Part shown: positions 1-6,147 of the stretch, in pieces
Numbering within the stretch: position 1 is the first letter of the stretch
Layout of the letters: the number at the start of each line of letters is the position of its first letter
Assembly (NCBI GenBank): GCA_048636595.1
Contig: JAIVWI010000084.1
Location: forward strand, 1-12,337
Length of the DNA: 12,337 nucleotides
Origin: JAJRRA01 sp048636595
GTDB lineage: Bacteria > Pseudomonadota > Gammaproteobacteria > Xanthomonadales > SZUA-36
Direction of reading: 5' to 3'
Translations under genes and position numbers: made by a program
Notes under the pieces: model-generated
What the model saw: only the letters and a program-made list of their open reading frames with translations
Database searches by the model: none
Told to the model about the DNA's origin: nothing

Positions 1-6
1 TCACTA

Positions 7-40
7 CTCCTTGCCAATCTCCTTGCCAATCACCTGGCAA
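7..40. repeat. 12-bp tandem duplication and small hairpin at left edge
   Basis: CTCCTTGCCAAT occurs twice back to back at 7-18 and 19-30. The second copy also forms a perfect 6-bp inverted repeat, TTGCCA (23-28) with TGGCAA (35-40), around a 6-nt loop. It lies just downstream of the minus-strand lipoprotein gene. Read on the minus strand, each copy carries AAGGAG. The outer AAGGAG (12 down to 7) is close to the window edge and could be the ribosome binding site of a next minus-strand gene, plausibly soxB, that starts outside. No T-tract follows the hairpin, so it is a poor terminator. Confidence 0.45.
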
Positions 41-51
41 AACACCTGCAT

Positions 52-411
52 TTACTGGACAACACGGTTGTGCCAGGCAATGGATTCACGTTCGGCTTGC
101 ATCACCGCGAGTTCACCCTGCTGTTTCGCCTTCATCGCAAGTTCGATCGCTGTGTCCCAGTTTTCCTGTTCTGCATCGCGCCTGGCCTGATCGATCAGGG
201 CGTCCGTTTCGAGCCATTCCGCACCGGCTGCGGCAGCAGCTTTCTGCGCGCTTTGCGCTGCGAGCAGCATGGCTGCAAAGGACTCACTAGTTGCTCCTGG
301 AACCGGCTCAGTTTTGTTTGTCGCTTGTTCGGGGGGGGTGTTCCTGCCACAAGCAGTCAAGGTGGCAGCAAATAACAGCACAACGGCGATGCACACCCAC
401 CTGGCATTCAT
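52..411 (-). CDS. soxK: Probable SoxXA-binding lipoprotein (SoxK/SAXB-like)
   Basis: This 119-residue predicted lipoprotein has a hydrophobic signal segment (about 5-20) and a lipobox ending LTAC, so Cys21 would be acylated and the mature protein held in the periplasm on a membrane. Residues 22-45 are a Pro/Thr/Ser-rich linker. Residues 46-115 are Ala-, Glu- and Gln-rich and strongly helical, with an EW..TD.LI..AR pattern followed by AI.LA.KAK.QGELA..QA. That pattern is what I recall for SoxXA-binding proteins (SoxK/SAXB), which bind and help assemble the SoxXA cytochrome. Position supports the call: the ATG overlaps the soxA stop codon as ATGA, so the two are translationally coupled. The name rests on remembered pattern plus context. 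A generic small lipoprotein is the alternative. Confidence 0.68.
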   Translation of the reverse strand: MNARWVCIAVVLLFAATLTACGRNTPPEQATNKTEPVPGATSESFAAMLLAAQSAQKAAAAAGAEWLETDALIDQARRDAEQENWDTAIELAMKAKQQGELAVMQAERESIAWHNRVVQ

Positions 412-1241
412 TTCCGAGCACCGGGGCCATTTGCCTCAAGGCCGTTGCTCATATAGGTCAGGAAATATTCCAGGTCGCGATATTCGAGGCTCTGTTGTTC
501 AAAAGGCTTAGCCCGTACATCCCGTATACAGCCATAAAACCGGCTGTGCAGACTGATCAATCGACCGAACTTCGAGCGGTATACCGGGAAGTGCGTGGGC
601 TGGCCAAGACTGGGGCCAAGGTGGTCCGCGCGGACGTAGGATCCGACCGCACTAACGTGGCAATCTGAGCAGGCCATGTTCAGTTGGCCACGCTTGGAGT
701 AATAGAATTGTTTACCCTGCTCATATGCGGCCCGGGCGCGCGGGTCATCCGGAACCACGATATCGAAAATATTACCCCGTGAGGTGTAAGCCATCCAGGC
801 GGATAGCGAAAGCATCTCATCGCTGTCATAAGGGTAGGGCGCTTCCGCATTACGTTCGCGGCACTGGTTGATCGCCAACTCCAGCGTGATGACCTCGCCG
901 TATTCCGGATCGAATTGCGGGTAGGTCTGCCTTATGCCAATGCCGTCATTTTTAAAACAGTTCGCGTAGCTCTGACCATTTGCAAATAGGGTTCCGAACA
1001 GGATCTCTCCTTCTTCGATTGCGAATTCGTAGGGTGGAAACTCCTCGATTTCCATCCACTGCTGCCGTGCGTCTTCATCCAGCGCATAAATGCCGTTGAT
1101 ATATTCCGCCAGCGCGACTTCAGGGAAACGGGACTGGTAATAGTTTCGGAAGGCCTCGCGGTCTTCTTCAGGACCAGCAAGTACAGACGTAACCAGGGCC
1201 ATCAAGGCACCTAAAACAATGAAGCGGCTAACTATCAGCAC
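408..1241 (-). CDS. soxA: SoxA, monoheme c-type cytochrome subunit of SoxXA
   Basis: SoxA with SoxX forms the periplasmic cytochrome that oxidatively couples thiosulfate to the SoxY cysteine. Numbered from the GTG, a signal peptide covers about 1-22 (SVLAG). There is one heme site, CSDCH (Cys191, Cys194, His195), and the motif RFYGC.RD.RAKPF holds Cys238, the residue that in known SoxA is the persulfide heme ligand and catalytic cysteine. Cys95 and Cys127 lie where diheme SoxA carries its first heme region, but no CxxCH is there, so this is the one-heme class, in which such cysteines usually form a disulfide. The start is not ATG. A TTG at 1247 sits only 3 nt from GAGGG (1251-1255), whereas the in-frame GTG at 1241 is 9 nt away and is preferred. 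The gene lies 21 bp after soxZ and overlaps the next gene by ATGA. Confidence 0.95.
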   Translation of the reverse strand: MLIVSRFIVLGALMALVTSVLAGPEEDREAFRNYYQSRFPEVALAEYINGIYALDEDARQQWMEIEEFPPYEFAIEEGEILFGTLFANGQSYANCFKNDGIGIRQTYPQFDPEYGEVITLELAINQCRERNAEAPYPYDSDEMLSLSAWMAYTSRGNIFDIVVPDDPRARAAYEQGKQFYYSKRGQLNMACSDCHVSAVGSYVRADHLGPSLGQPTHFPVYRSKFGRLISLHSRFYGCIRDVRAKPFEQQSLEYRDLEYFLTYMSNGLEANGPGARK

Positions 1242-1262
1242 TGCCAAACACCCTCGTAACTC

Positions 1263-1577
1263 CTAGCTAAGGACCATTTCAATTGAGTCGCTTTCGCCCT
1301 TGTTGTCTACCCAACTGACGTTAAGTTTGTCACCCGGGCTGGCGCCTTTGAAGCTGAAACTGAAGAAGGGGTCCTTGGCGACGGCGGTGCTGCAATTGAC
1401 GACCATCACCGGCTTGCCGTTGTTGGTAAAGGTAAGTTGTGTGATGTGATGCGCCGGCACAATAACTGAGGTATCGGGATCTCTGCGCGCCCCGGTTTCC
1501 ATTGGGTGCAGCATCAGGCTCTTGACCTCGGCTACGTCCCCTTTGAGCTTCACTTTTACTTTGATTTTACTGGCCAT
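1263..1577 (-). CDS. soxZ: SoxZ, sulfur-carrier partner of SoxY
   Basis: This 104-residue protein has no signal peptide and an immunoglobulin-like beta pattern. It begins MASKIKVKVKLKG and contains the family signature KSLMLHPMETG (19-29) and a central NGKPV segment. SoxZ binds SoxY in the cytoplasm and is carried with it through the Tat pathway; in the periplasm the SoxYZ pair presents the swinging SoxY C-terminus to SoxXA, SoxB and other Sox enzymes. The frame is open further upstream to 1736, but that stretch overlaps soxY and reads as nonsense. The ATG at 1577 has AGGA about 11 nt upstream and matches the family start. It follows soxY by 44 bp. Cys62 is the only cysteine. Confidence 0.95.
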   Translation of the reverse strand: MASKIKVKVKLKGDVAEVKSLMLHPMETGARRDPDTSVIVPAHHITQLTFTNNGKPVMVVNCSTAVAKDPFFSFSFKGASPGDKLNVSWVDNKGESDSIEMVLS

Positions 1578-1621
1578 GATTAATTGGTTTCCTGTTTGTT
1601 TTCGCTGGCTGGCTGTCGCGT

Positions 1622-2074
1622 TCAGCCGCCACAACCGCCGATGGTTACCTTGACTTCCTTGGTGGCACTGAAGAGTCCGTCGTTGGTTTTGACCACAGCC
1701 ATCACTTTCGAGGTCTCCCCCATCTTGATGCGGCAAGCAACATCCGGCAGTGTCTCAGGAGGAAATTCGAACGAGATTGCAAGCGGGCGGGGGTTTTTTT
1801 CCACTATGATACTGACTGATTCGACGCCCTGCAGCGAGGTCTTGACCGACACCGGCACGACCGCTCCATTTTCAGCAATCACCGGTGCTTCCAATGTGAT
1901 TTCACCAGATGGCGTGGTCTGGTCCGTGCCAAACAGGTCGCTCAAAGCTTCCCCGGCCACTGTTGATTGGAACGCCTTCTGTGGCCAGGCGCCCGCAAGC
2001 AAGACCTTGGGCAAGCTCATGAGAGTGACGAAGGCGAGGCCTCCTTTTATGAACAGTCTTCGACCTGCGTGCAT
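1622..2074 (-). CDS. soxY: SoxY, covalent sulfur-carrier protein
   Basis: This 150-residue periplasmic carrier holds the sulfur intermediates on a cysteine near its C-terminus during thiosulfate oxidation. The last five residues are GGCGG, the diagnostic flexible arm, with Cys148 as the carrier residue. The N-terminus has a twin-arginine signal (GRRLFIKGG at 4-12, then a hydrophobic stretch and a probable cleavage near LAGA), fitting Tat export of a folded SoxYZ complex. A beta-rich domain with EAPVIAENGAVVPV (62-75) fills the middle. The ATG is preceded by GGGAGG at good spacing. It lies 26 bp or less after soxX and 44 bp before soxZ, within one operon. Confidence 0.96.
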   Translation of the reverse strand: MHAGRRLFIKGGLAFVTLMSLPKVLLAGAWPQKAFQSTVAGEALSDLFGTDQTTPSGEITLEAPVIAENGAVVPVSVKTSLQGVESVSIIVEKNPRPLAISFEFPPETLPDVACRIKMGETSKVMAVVKTNDGLFSATKEVKVTIGGCGG

Positions 2075-2100
2075 TTCAAATCCTCCCTCAATCTATTGCT

Positions 2101-2478
2101 TTACAGCGTGTATATGTAATCTACGATGAGATCGACTTCTTCCCCCGTCAGAATCCCGTACAGGCCAAATGGTGGCATGTGGGTGTCCGGATTTCGTTCC
2201 GTGGCGTCCCAGATTTGCGCTCGCAGCACTGCCCTGTCCGGGAATCGTACCTGCATGGACATCAGCGGTGGTCCGATATTACCCGGAAACTCGCCGTCAT
2301 CAATGACGTGGCAGGCCAGGCAGTTGCCCTTGTTTCTTGCCATCACGAGCTGTTTTCCCTGTTCCAGGCGCTGCTTGCCGGCCTCGTCTCCATAAGCCAA
2401 TCCCGAAAAGATCAGGATTGACATCATGGTCGAGGTGGCGAGAGCCAAACCAGCATTGCTCAGATTTATATAGGGCAA
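2101..2478 (-). CDS. soxX: SoxX, monoheme cytochrome c subunit of SoxXA
   Basis: This is the small subunit of SoxXA and takes electrons from the sulfur-coupling reaction towards the respiratory chain. Numbered from the TTG at 2478, a hydrophobic export signal spans about 5-30 and heme is bound at CLACH (Cys53, Cys56, His57). The segment GNIGPPL follows, and THMPPFG supplies Met101 as probable distal ligand. The C-terminus, TGEEVDLIVDYIYTL, is the usual final helix. The start is uncertain because no ATG lies near the ribosome site. AAAGG (2488-2492) is 3 nt from a TTG at 2484 and 9 nt from a TTG at 2478, so the latter is chosen. ATG codons at 2427 and 2424 would shorten the signal. It begins about 50 bp after the slipin gene. 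Confidence 0.93.
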   Translation of the reverse strand: MPYINLSNAGLALATSTMMSILIFSGLAYGDEAGKQRLEQGKQLVMARNKGNCLACHVIDDGEFPGNIGPPLMSMQVRFPDRAVLRAQIWDATERNPDTHMPPFGLYGILTGEEVDLIVDYIYTL

Positions 2479-2531
2479 CGGCAAAAGCCTTTAATCATCT
2501 TCAGGAAATAAGGACGAGCGAAGGGGGTGGT

Positions 2532-3278
2532 TTATTCCCTAAGGCTCCCCTTGAGCTTTTCGATCAGGTCCAGCGGGAACACGATGGTCGAGGTCCTGTC
2601 GTTGGCGATTTCCGTCAGGGTCTGCATGTAACGCAACTGGATTGCATTGGGTTCGGTGGCCAGTGTCTTCGCGGCTTCCGCCAACTCCGCCGCTGCCTGT
2701 TTCTCACCCGTGGCATGAATCACCTTGGCGCGCCGCTGGCGTTCCGCCTCGGCCTGCGCGGCGATGGCGCGGATCATGCTGTCGTCCAGGTCCACGTGCT
2801 TGATCTCGACCATGGCCACCTTGATGCCCCAGGCGTCGGTCTGGCGATCCAGAATGGTCTGGATGTCTTTGTTCAGCGTATCGCGCTCGGACAGCATTTC
2901 GTCCAGTTCGTGCTGGCCCAGCACCGAGCGCAGCGTGGTCTGCGCCAACTGGCTCACGGCTTCCAGGTATTTTTCCACCTGGATGATCGCTTTCTCCGGG
3001 TCGATCACGCGGAAATAAACCACCGCATTAACCCGCACCGACACGTTGTCCCGCGAGATGACGTCCTGCGTGGGCACGTCCATCACGATGACACGCAAAT
3101 CCACCCGTACTATCTGCTGAACCACCGGAATGACGATGATCAGCCCCGGACCCTTCACTTTCCAGAAACGGCCGAGCTGGAAAATGACCCCGCGCTCGTA
3201 TTCACGCAGGATCTTGATGGCATTGATAATAATGCCCAGCAAGGCAAGTGCGATGATGCCAAAGAAATATTCATACAT
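2532..3278 (-). CDS. Slipin/stomatin-like SPFH-domain membrane protein
   Basis: This 248-residue inner-membrane protein has a single N-terminal hydrophobic segment (about 5-22) followed by an SPFH/band-7 domain. Visible family signatures are REYERGVIFQLGRF (25-38), GPGL and a VDLR.......PTQDVISRDNV segment (59-79). Residues after about 185 form an Ala/Glu-rich coiled coil (AQAEAERQRRAKV) typical of the oligomerising tail. Slipins assemble membrane microdomains and work with NfeD-type proteases, some of which cleave the slipin C-terminus. The gene upstream encodes such a protease and ends 35 bp before this one, the classical pairing. The ATG has GGAG about 7 nt upstream. Its place directly before soxX may put it in the same transcript, but no direct sulfur role can be read from the sequence. 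Confidence 0.92.
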   Translation of the reverse strand: MYEYFFGIIALALLGIIINAIKILREYERGVIFQLGRFWKVKGPGLIIVIPVVQQIVRVDLRVIVMDVPTQDVISRDNVSVRVNAVVYFRVIDPEKAIIQVEKYLEAVSQLAQTTLRSVLGQHELDEMLSERDTLNKDIQTILDRQTDAWGIKVAMVEIKHVDLDDSMIRAIAAQAEAERQRRAKVIHATGEKQAAAELAEAAKTLATEPNAIQLRYMQTLTEIANDRTSTIVFPLDLIEKLKGSLRE

Positions 3279-3313
3279 GGTCCTGCTCCTTCATTAATGC
3301 ATACACCGGGGGT

Positions 3314-4702
3314 TCACTTATCGGCGGGGCGCACTTCCAGCGTCAGACCGTCGATGCCAGTGACCACGATGGCCTGCCCTTCGCTCAATGGTGATGCGGT
3401 GACCGCGCTCCAGCGTTCGCTGTGCACGAACACGCTTCCCTGGTTCTCGAAATCCATCAGCGCGGTACCCGCGGCGCCGATGAGTTGTTCGCGCCCGGCG
3501 ACCACCGGTCTTTGCCTGGCTCGCATGGCAACGCCGATGATGGCCAGCAATCCGAGTGAGCTGGCCAGCGCAATGGCTCCGATCAGGGGTCGCGATACCG
3601 CAAAGCCGGGCACGTCGGTATCGATCAGGATGATCGAGCCAATCACAATGGAAATGACGCCGCCAATGCCCAACGCACCGAAGCTGGGCGCCATTACCTC
3701 GCCGATCATCAGGATGATCCCGAGCAAGATCAGGGCGAAGCCCGCATAGTTCACCGGCAACATCTGGAACGCGTAAAGTGCAGTCAGCAAGCAAATAGCG
3801 CCGATTACGCCGGGCACGATGGCGCCGGGGTTGTAGCCTTCGAGGATGAGTCCATAAACGCCGATCAGCAGCAGCAAGTAGGCGATCGTCGGACTGGTGA
3901 TCACGGCCAGAAGTTCGCTTTTCCAGTCTGGCTCAAGCTGCTCCACCAGCAGCGACGAAGTGTCCAGTACCCGCTCCCGGCCCTGCACCTCGACGGTCCT
4001 GCCGTTCACTTGCTCCAGCAGATCGCCTACGTCTTTCGCGATTAGGTCGATCACGCCGATCTCCAGCGCCTCGTCCGAAGTAATGCTGGCCGCTTCGCGC
4101 ACCGCCAACTCGGCCCAGTCCGCGTTGCGCCCGTGCTTATTGGCCAGTCCGCGCACGTAGGCCACGGCATCATTAATGGCCTTGCGGCTCATTGTATCCC
4201 CGGGATCAGGCGCCGGCCCGGAGTCCTCTTCGTCCGCACCGGAATCTCCCTTCTGGCCCGGTGCTTTACCGCCGATAATATTTACCGGCGTGGCCGCCCC
4301 GACATTGGTCGCGGGGCTCATGGCTGCGATGTGGCTGGCATAGAGAATGTACGTACCCGCGCTGGCTGCGCGAGCACCCTCAGGCGCGACGAAGGTCGCC
4401 ACCGGCACCGGCGAGTTCAGGATCGCCTTGACGATACCCCGGGTGGACGCGTCCAGGCCGCCGGGCGTATCCAGGCGGATGATCACCAACTCGGCGTTGA
4501 GTGACGCGGCTTCATTCAGCGAGGAGACCAGGAATTCCATCGTAGCCGGCCCGATCGGGCCCTGCACATCCAACAGGATGGCGCGGCGGTCAGGGGACTC
4601 AACAGTGGTATCGGGTTGGGGGAGTGGCTGTTGTTCTTCTTGCGCTGTCGTGATCGCAGGCACGAAGGCTGCCATCAGGAAATAAATCCAGACCTTCTTC
4701 AT
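3314..4702 (-). CDS. NfeD-family membrane-bound ClpP-like serine protease
   Basis: This is the long form of NfeD: signal peptide (about 1-20, ending TTA-QEE), a ClpP/SppA-like protease domain (about 40-235), four to five membrane segments (about 270-395) and a C-terminal OB-fold NfeD domain (about 400-462). In the protease domain, RLDTPGG (76-82) begins the oxyanion region, AASAGTY places the nucleophile at Ser114, and MSRKAIND offers Lys174 as the general base, matching the Ser-Lys dyad of archaeal NfeD homologues. Residues 144-170 are a charged Gly/Asp/Glu-rich insertion. Starts at 4747 and 4726 are also in frame, but none has a clear ribosome site. The MKK start at 4702 gives the best signal peptide. 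The slipin partner follows after 35 bp. Confidence 0.92.
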   Translation of the reverse strand: MKKVWIYFLMAAFVPAITTAQEEQQPLPQPDTTVESPDRRAILLDVQGPIGPATMEFLVSSLNEAASLNAELVIIRLDTPGGLDASTRGIVKAILNSPVPVATFVAPEGARAASAGTYILYASHIAAMSPATNVGAATPVNIIGGKAPGQKGDSGADEEDSGPAPDPGDTMSRKAINDAVAYVRGLANKHGRNADWAELAVREAASITSDEALEIGVIDLIAKDVGDLLEQVNGRTVEVQGRERVLDTSSLLVEQLEPDWKSELLAVITSPTIAYLLLLIGVYGLILEGYNPGAIVPGVIGAICLLTALYAFQMLPVNYAGFALILLGIILMIGEVMAPSFGALGIGGVISIVIGSIILIDTDVPGFAVSRPLIGAIALASSLGLLAIIGVAMRARQRPVVAGREQLIGAAGTALMDFENQGSVFVHSERWSAVTASPLSEGQAIVVTGIDGLTLEVRPADK

Positions 4703-4934
4703 CAAGATCGAACCGCGGGACAACATTCTAAACACCGACTGCCCCATTTTTAGCCAGGGGCGTTGCGAAAGAACCAGTACTACCTCTAATTCAAGCAGAT
4801 CGAGCGTGAAAAAGCTATCAGCGTGTGAATTACGGGGCTAATAAAGATGCCTTTAATGACATGAATCAATGACCGGTACCCGATAAATCTGACTCATGAA
4901 ATTTGTAGGCAACGCGTACCGTGTGGAAGCCATA

Positions 4935-4948
4935 TTGATTAATGTCAA
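4935..4948. promoter_or_regulatory. FNR/CRP-family-like operator
   Basis: TTGATTAATGTCAA differs from the FNR/Anr consensus TTGAT-N4-ATCAA at one position, and the dyad extends one base each side (ATTGA...TCAAT). Its centre is at 4941.5. A weak -10-like TAACGT at 4971-4976 would put transcription start near 4983, about 41 nt from the dyad centre, the usual distance for a class II activator site. This suggests oxygen- or nitric-oxide-linked control of the 5009-10072 operon. One such site can arise by chance in AT-rich DNA. Confidence 0.45.
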
Positions 4949-4992
4949 TTACGTATCAACTCAAGAGGTGTAACGTCAATTGCACAGCTTAT

Positions 4993-5000
4993 AAAGGAGG
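4993..5000 (+). promoter_or_regulatory. Strong ribosome binding site of the operon's first gene
   Basis: AAAGGAGG lies 8 nt before the ATG at 5009, a near-perfect Shine-Dalgarno match that fixes the start of the dehydrogenase. Confidence 0.8.
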
Positions 5001-5008
5001 TTTGCGGT

Positions 5009-6130
5009 ATGGGTGGGAAATACAGGATTGCGTGGTTGCCCGGTGATGGTGTTGGCATTGAAGTGATGGAGGCGGCGCGGATAGTACTCGACCGTGTGGG
5101 CTTCGACGCGGATTACGTGCACGGTGACATTGGTTGGGAATTCTGGTGCAGTGAGGGCGATGCCTTCCCGGCCCGGACGATCGATCTCCTCAACAGTGTG
5201 GATGCCGCCATGTTCGGCGCCATCACCTCAAAGCCGGTAAAGGAGACGGAGAAGGAACTGGTCCCCGCGCTCCAGGGGAAAGGCCTGGCGTACCGCTCGC
5301 CCATTGTGCGTATGCGGCAGCTTTTCGACCTCTACGTGTGCCTGCGGCCCTGCAAGGCCTACCCACAGAATCCGCTCAACTACCGCGAGGGTATCGATCT
5401 CGTTATCTTCCGCGAAAACACCGAGGATCTCTACTCTGGCGTCGAGTTCAACCCCGTCCCGGACAAGCTGAGGGACGTGCTGTCAGAATTAGCGCCGGCA
5501 TTCAAAGCGTTCAATGACCTTCCCGGGGATCAGTATGCAATTTCCTGCAAAATCAACACGAAGAAGGGCTCCGAGCGGATCGTCCGAGCGGCCTTCGAGT
5601 TCGCCCGGAAGTTCAAGCGCAAGAAGGTCACAGTGGTGCACAAGGCCAATGTGGTGCGTGCTACCGACGGACTGTTCCTCGAGGCGGCGAACGAGGTTGC
5701 GAAGGATTTCCCGGACATCGCCATGGACAGTGCCAACATCGACGCCATGACGATGTGGCTGATCAAGGACCCGTTCAATTACGACGTGTTGGTGGCGCCC
5801 AACCTTTACGGCGACATCGTCTCCGACCTGTGCGCCCAGATGGTTGGAGGGCTCGGTTTCGGCTGCTCCGGGAACATCGGCGAGAAGCTCGCGGTGTTCG
5901 AGCCGACGCACGGTTCGGCCCCCAAGTACGCGGGGCAGTATAAAGTTAACCCGATTGCCACGATCCTGACTGCCAAGATGATGCTCGACTGGCTGGGCGA
6001 GGCGGACGGGGCGCAACGTATCGAAAATGCTGTCGCCGAGGTCGTACGCGAGGGCAAGGTGCGCACTTACGATATGGGCGGTTCGGACACGACACTCGAG
6101 ATGGCCGAAGCCATCGCCGGCAAGCTTTAG
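5009..6130 (+). CDS. Isocitrate/isopropylmalate dehydrogenase-family enzyme
   Basis: This 373-residue enzyme should oxidatively decarboxylate a 3-carboxy-2-hydroxy acid to a 2-oxoacid and CO2. Family features are GDGVG near the start (12-16), RENTEDLYSG (135-144, the isocitrate-dehydrogenase form), catalytic Lys212 in VHKAN, and metal-binding aspartates at 245, 269 and 273. Against E. coli Icd, Ser97, Arg103 and Arg113 of the substrate pocket are kept, but the position equal to Asn115 is Ile99 and its neighbour is Pro98. The cofactor region HGSAPKYAGQYKV (301-313) keeps the Lys-Tyr-Val set linked to NADP rather than the Asp-Ile of NAD enzymes. It heads an operon whose last two genes supply the matching isomerase. 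Isocitrate is possible, but the pocket change makes a related acid (homoisocitrate, methylmalate or isopropylmalate type) equally open. Confidence 0.88.
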   Translation: MGGKYRIAWLPGDGVGIEVMEAARIVLDRVGFDADYVHGDIGWEFWCSEGDAFPARTIDLLNSVDAAMFGAITSKPVKETEKELVPALQGKGLAYRSPIVRMRQLFDLYVCLRPCKAYPQNPLNYREGIDLVIFRENTEDLYSGVEFNPVPDKLRDVLSELAPAFKAFNDLPGDQYAISCKINTKKGSERIVRAAFEFARKFKRKKVTVVHKANVVRATDGLFLEAANEVAKDFPDIAMDSANIDAMTMWLIKDPFNYDVLVAPNLYGDIVSDLCAQMVGGLGFGCSGNIGEKLAVFEPTHGSAPKYAGQYKVNPIATILTAKMMLDWLGEADGAQRIENAVAEVVREGKVRTYDMGGSDTTLEMAEAIAGKL

Positions 6131-6147
6131 CCAGGCAGGAGGATGCC

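Larger units (their letters stand above)
4703..5008. other. Divergent intergenic region
   Basis: These roughly 300 bp separate the minus-strand nfeD-slipin-sox run from the plus-strand metabolic operon and must hold promoters for both. I see no gene in it. It is AT-richer than its flanks. The one clear element is the FNR-like palindrome near 4935-4948; no convincing consensus promoter for the leftward genes could be picked by eye. Confidence 0.6.

Noticed and set aside
4..51. Tiny minus-strand frame of 15 codons after the SoxK-like gene
   Set aside because: Made of the tandem repeat, too short, and no recognisable product.
1578..1736. Upstream extension of soxZ
   Set aside because: The extra 53 residues overlap soxY and have no SoxZ similarity; the ATG at 1577 matches the family start.
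2337..3749. 470-residue plus-strand open frame opposite slipin and nfeD
   Set aside because: It is antisense to two well-supported genes, is rich in His, Arg and Gln with no domain pattern, and has no ribosome site. It is a by-product of codon use on the other strand.
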